From: Tyto alba
Taxonomy: Eukaryota; Chordata; Aves; Strigiformes; Tytonidae
Length of the DNA: 64,000 nt
Direction: 5' to 3'
Assembly: GCF_018691265.1 (NCBI RefSeq)
Contig: NW_024881316.1
Coordinates: 5,294,819 to 5,358,818 of the forward strand
A model generated the notes under the pieces. It made no database searches. It was not told the DNA's origin and worked only from the letters and a program-made list of their open reading frames with translations. Shown here piece by piece: positions 59,813-64,000 of this stretch (its first letter is position 1; each line of letters begins with the position of its first letter). The translations under genes and the position numbers were made by a program.

Positions 59813-61850
59813 GGGGGGGGGGGGGGGGGGGGTGAACTTGCAATGCCCATGAGCTGTTCATTAACCCGCCGGCGTCGGGTTATTTTCCCTTTTAGAAGAA
59901 GAAGAACTAGAGCCGTAAACTTCCATTAATAAGCAACTTAAATCATAGGCGGGGAGAGCGGATTTAGTGCCGACTCCAGAAACCTGCCATTCAGATTTCC
60001 CTCCGGGTGGGGGGACGTCGCAAGGAGCCGCCTTGGCCGCCTCTGCTCTAACGGGCCGTCCTGGCTCCACGGCAGAGAAACCTCGGAGGAGCTCGGGAAA
60101 AAAAAAAAAAAAAAAAAAAAAAAAGCGCAGCGGGTTTTTCTCTCTTTCCCGGGAAGCTGTGCAAGATTTGCCAGCTCCTTGCTGATTTCGAGGGGCGGAG
60201 GTGACCCTCCGTCCTGGCGGGTGGCTCCCCGGGGAAGGGCGGGGGGGGGGGGGGGGCGCAGAGGTGCCTGCGGAGCCCCCGGTACATCCCCGCCGTGGGA
60301 CACCCGCTCCGGAGGGCCCAGGGAGGAGTGAAGCTCGGGGACTCCGGAAAAAAAAAGTCACTGGGTCCCCGTTAATTGGCGTGGAGGAATTAATGGGAAC
60401 TAGCCTGTTTCTGGCTGGCACCCTTGGTGCACGCGGGGGGCTGCGGGATGGGGGCCAGGCCGGAGGGGTGTCCCTGCCTTTTTAGGGCTGTGAAGTTAAG
60501 GAGAAAGGAGAGAAGTGTAGGAGCAGTGAAGAGATAAATTGACGTGAAGAGGTGGACGAGGAAGGGGGGAGAGAAGAGGAGGGGCGCATCGCTCCGGCGC
60601 TTCGGAGGCGGGGGGGGGGGTGGGGTGGGGGGGGCGAGGGCCGCCGTGGGATGCCCCGTTCGAACAGCGTGGAGGAAATCGTTAGCTTTGTTTAGACCCG
60701 CAAACACCCAGGTGAAGGCAGTCAATAGCGAGGGATGCCCGCGGCTGCCTGCTGTCGCCACCTCGCCTGTTTGCCTCGAAATAGCCGGAAAACGGGGTCT
60801 TGCCTTCCCCGAGCCCTCCCGGCGGGAGGGACACCCCGCCGGCTCGGGTCTCGCCTCCCCCGGGCGATCCGCACCCCCAGCATCAATCGGGATTCGTATT
60901 TTTTAACTCCCTTTTACTTTATCACAGTGGCCGTGCGTGTCAGGCTGAGCCTTATTTCATGGCATAAGCGTAAAAGGTTTTAACTGCCCCGTTTAAAATA
61001 TTTCAGCAGCAACATTGTGAAAAGGCATCGCCCATAAAGAGTTTTACTCCGGTGGAGTAGTTGCCATCTGGCTTTTATTTCTCCTCACTTTGCATAGGAG
61101 AAAACAAGCGGCGTCTGAAACATTAGACAGGTCTGGCGAGATTAATTTCTGGAGGGGGCTGTTTGGAGACAGGATCGTCCCTCCCTGCAGAGAGACCCAT
61201 CCCGCCCGCCCGAGCAGCGGGGAGGAGGGATGGTGGGGAGGGAGGTGAAGCCCGGAGTCCCGGCTTCGTGGGGCAGGGGGGAGGGCGAGCCGTGCCGTCG
61301 GCCTGTGACTTGCGTGGGCCGCCCCGCAGCGCCTTGCCGCAGCCGTGAAACTGCGCTCGGCTTAGCGACAGGTAGTTCGCTCGTCGTGGGTTTGAGTGGG
61401 GATCACTGAAAGGGAAAGCGTTTTCACACGGGGCTCGGGGGGAGGGCTGGATGAGTCGCATCTGGTCGCTCCTCTTTCCCTCCCCAAATAAGTAATTACA
61501 AACCTTCCAGGTGAGGGGACGGTGGCCCCCACGACAGAAAGAGGCAGGAGGTCACAGATCAAACTGGAGAGTGATCTTTGGCGAGCAGAGGGTCTAAACC
61601 CATCCTTGTCCCTTCCCATCCCAAACCTGCTGGCTAATGCCCCGGCAGGTTGTGGCCGAGCTCTGCCTTCTGCGGGGGGGGTGGGGGTGGGCGGGGGGGG
61701 ATGGGGACGGGGACGGGACGGGGACAAGACCCACGACCCCGCCACGGGCAGAGTCCAGGGGCTGGCAGGACCGATCCACAGCGCGGGCCTGGCCTCCACC
61801 AAGAGGTTTCTCTTCCCAGACACCGTCGTGCCACGTTAACCGCATCCTTC
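59813..61850. promoter_or_regulatory. GC-rich, CpG-rich block in SIM1 intron 1
   Basis: Two CpG-rich segments (about 60.0-60.88 and 61.18-61.85 kb) are joined by AT-richer DNA. It contains G20 (59813-59832), an A24 tract near 60101-60124, G16 (60241-60256) and a GGGGAC repeat (61703-61726). Open frames on both strands are compositional. It ends about 450 bp before exon 2. Confidence 0.5.
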
Positions 61851-62298
61851 ACTCCACATCAAAGGCTTCCCCCAGCACACCTCCTTCTTTCATTTTAAAT
61901 CGCTCTCAGTGTTGTCCAGGATCCCTTCGGTGACGTTAGGAGGAAACGGCTTTCCCTGAAGTTCAAGGAGCCAGCTCCCACCAGCCGAAGGCAGCACTAA
62001 AAAGCCCTTTTATCTGGCATGCTAATTCAACTGAGGTTTTAGGAATGAATTTCACCATTAACTCAAAGTAGGTATTTTGGTATTTTTCTCTCATGAGAGT
62101 TAGGTCTTTAAAAAAAAAAAAAAAAAATCCACAGAAGAGGCTCCTCTGTGCAACGAAATTACATCTAGATTCCCAAAGATTATATGTACATGGGCGACTA
62201 CAAGCAAAATATTAAAAAATAAATGTTCCTCTCCGTCAGGCCATCACGAGTCAATTTTTCATCTCCTCACCTTACTTTTTTTTGTGTGTCTTAAATAA

Positions 62299-63697
<1,399 letters not shown>

Positions 63698-63806
63698 GTA
63701 GAGCTGACCGGCAATAGCATTTACGAGTACATCCACCCCGCCGACCACGATGAGATGACGGCGGTGCTCACGGCCCACCAGCCCTACCACTCGCACTTTG
63801 TGCAGG
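63698..63806 (+). CDS. SIM1: SIM1 coding exon 4: PAS-A continued
   Basis: A 109-nt exon encoding residues 117-152, [19 protein letters not shown] then [17 protein letters not shown], plus the first base of Glu153. The [15 protein letters not shown] motif is diagnostic of SIM PAS-A. The donor is GTAAAG. Confidence 0.97.
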
Positions 63807-63923
63807 GTAAAGTACACGGCCCTCCGCACCCCGCGCTTGGCCTGCGCGGCCCGCGGAAGGGGCCGCGCAGGGGCGGCGGAGCCCGCGGCTCACCCCAGCT
63901 CTGCCTTTCCCCCCTCTTCCCAG
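63807..63923 (+). other. SIM1: SIM1 intron 4, 117 bp
   Basis: A short GC-rich intron from GTAAAG to CCCCCTCTTCCCAG. Confidence 0.92.
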
Positions 63924-64000
63924 AGTACGAGATCGAGAGGTCCTTTTTCCTGAGGATGAAGTGCGTCCTGGCCAAGAGGAACGCGGGCCTGACCTGCGGG
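63924..64000 (+). CDS. SIM1: SIM1 coding exon 5 (cut by the window edge)
   Basis: Two bases complete Glu153, then it encodes residues 154-178: [19 protein letters not shown] and AGLTCG. It is still open at the edge. The [20 protein letters not shown] stretch closes PAS-A and starts the inter-PAS region. The remaining SIM1 exons (PAS-B and the C-terminal regulatory region) lie to the right of the window. Confidence 0.96.

Overview
The window is vertebrate nuclear DNA. It holds the 3' end of one gene and the 5' end of the next, both on the + strand: ASCC3 (last six coding exons, 3963-26431) and SIM1 (first five coding exons, 50831-64000, running off the right edge). All exon junctions are canonical GT-AG, and the reading frame carries through every junction. 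The same two genes are adjacent and in the same orientation on human 6q16. A bird is the likely source. There is a CR1 LINE 3' fragment with the avian-type tail, two solo LTRs of the avian endogenous-retrovirus type with TGTC-TGG-TTTGAG ends, and introns of moderate size. Species cannot be fixed from the sequence.

Layout. 1-26.9 kb: the ASCC3 tail, with introns of 12,482, 511, 5,780, 2,539 and 98 bp. The 5.8-kb intron holds an octamer-rich block (18.46-18.71 kb) and an orphan CpG island (21.36-21.91 kb). The 2.5-kb intron holds an antisense solo LTR with a 5-bp target duplication. 26.9-49 kb: intergenic DNA, AT-rich up to about 41 kb. It contains the CR1 fragment, a second solo LTR with a 5-bp target duplication, an ancient repeat relic, and then CpG islands that begin at 43.5 kb. 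49-50.8 kb: the GC-rich SIM1 promoter and leader region, with a CRE palindrome, a CCAAT box, a strong splice donor and several upstream ORFs. 50.8-64 kb: SIM1 exons 1-5, with an 11.3-kb intron 1 that carries further CpG islands and long homopolymers.

Function. ASCC3 is the large Ski2/Brr2-type 3'-5' helicase of the ASC-1 complex (alkylation repair, ribosome-collision rescue). The exons here encode the last 351 or so residues, which are the second Sec63 unit. SIM1 is a bHLH-PAS transcription factor needed for hypothalamic neurons. The exons here encode residues 1-178: bHLH, PAS-A and the start of the inter-PAS region. The two genes are not known to act together. The adjacency matters mainly because regulatory DNA of a developmental gene such as SIM1 can lie inside introns of a housekeeping neighbour. 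I found no sign of an undescribed protein system. The most interesting material is regulatory: the SIM1 leader, the CpG-island cluster and the octamer block.
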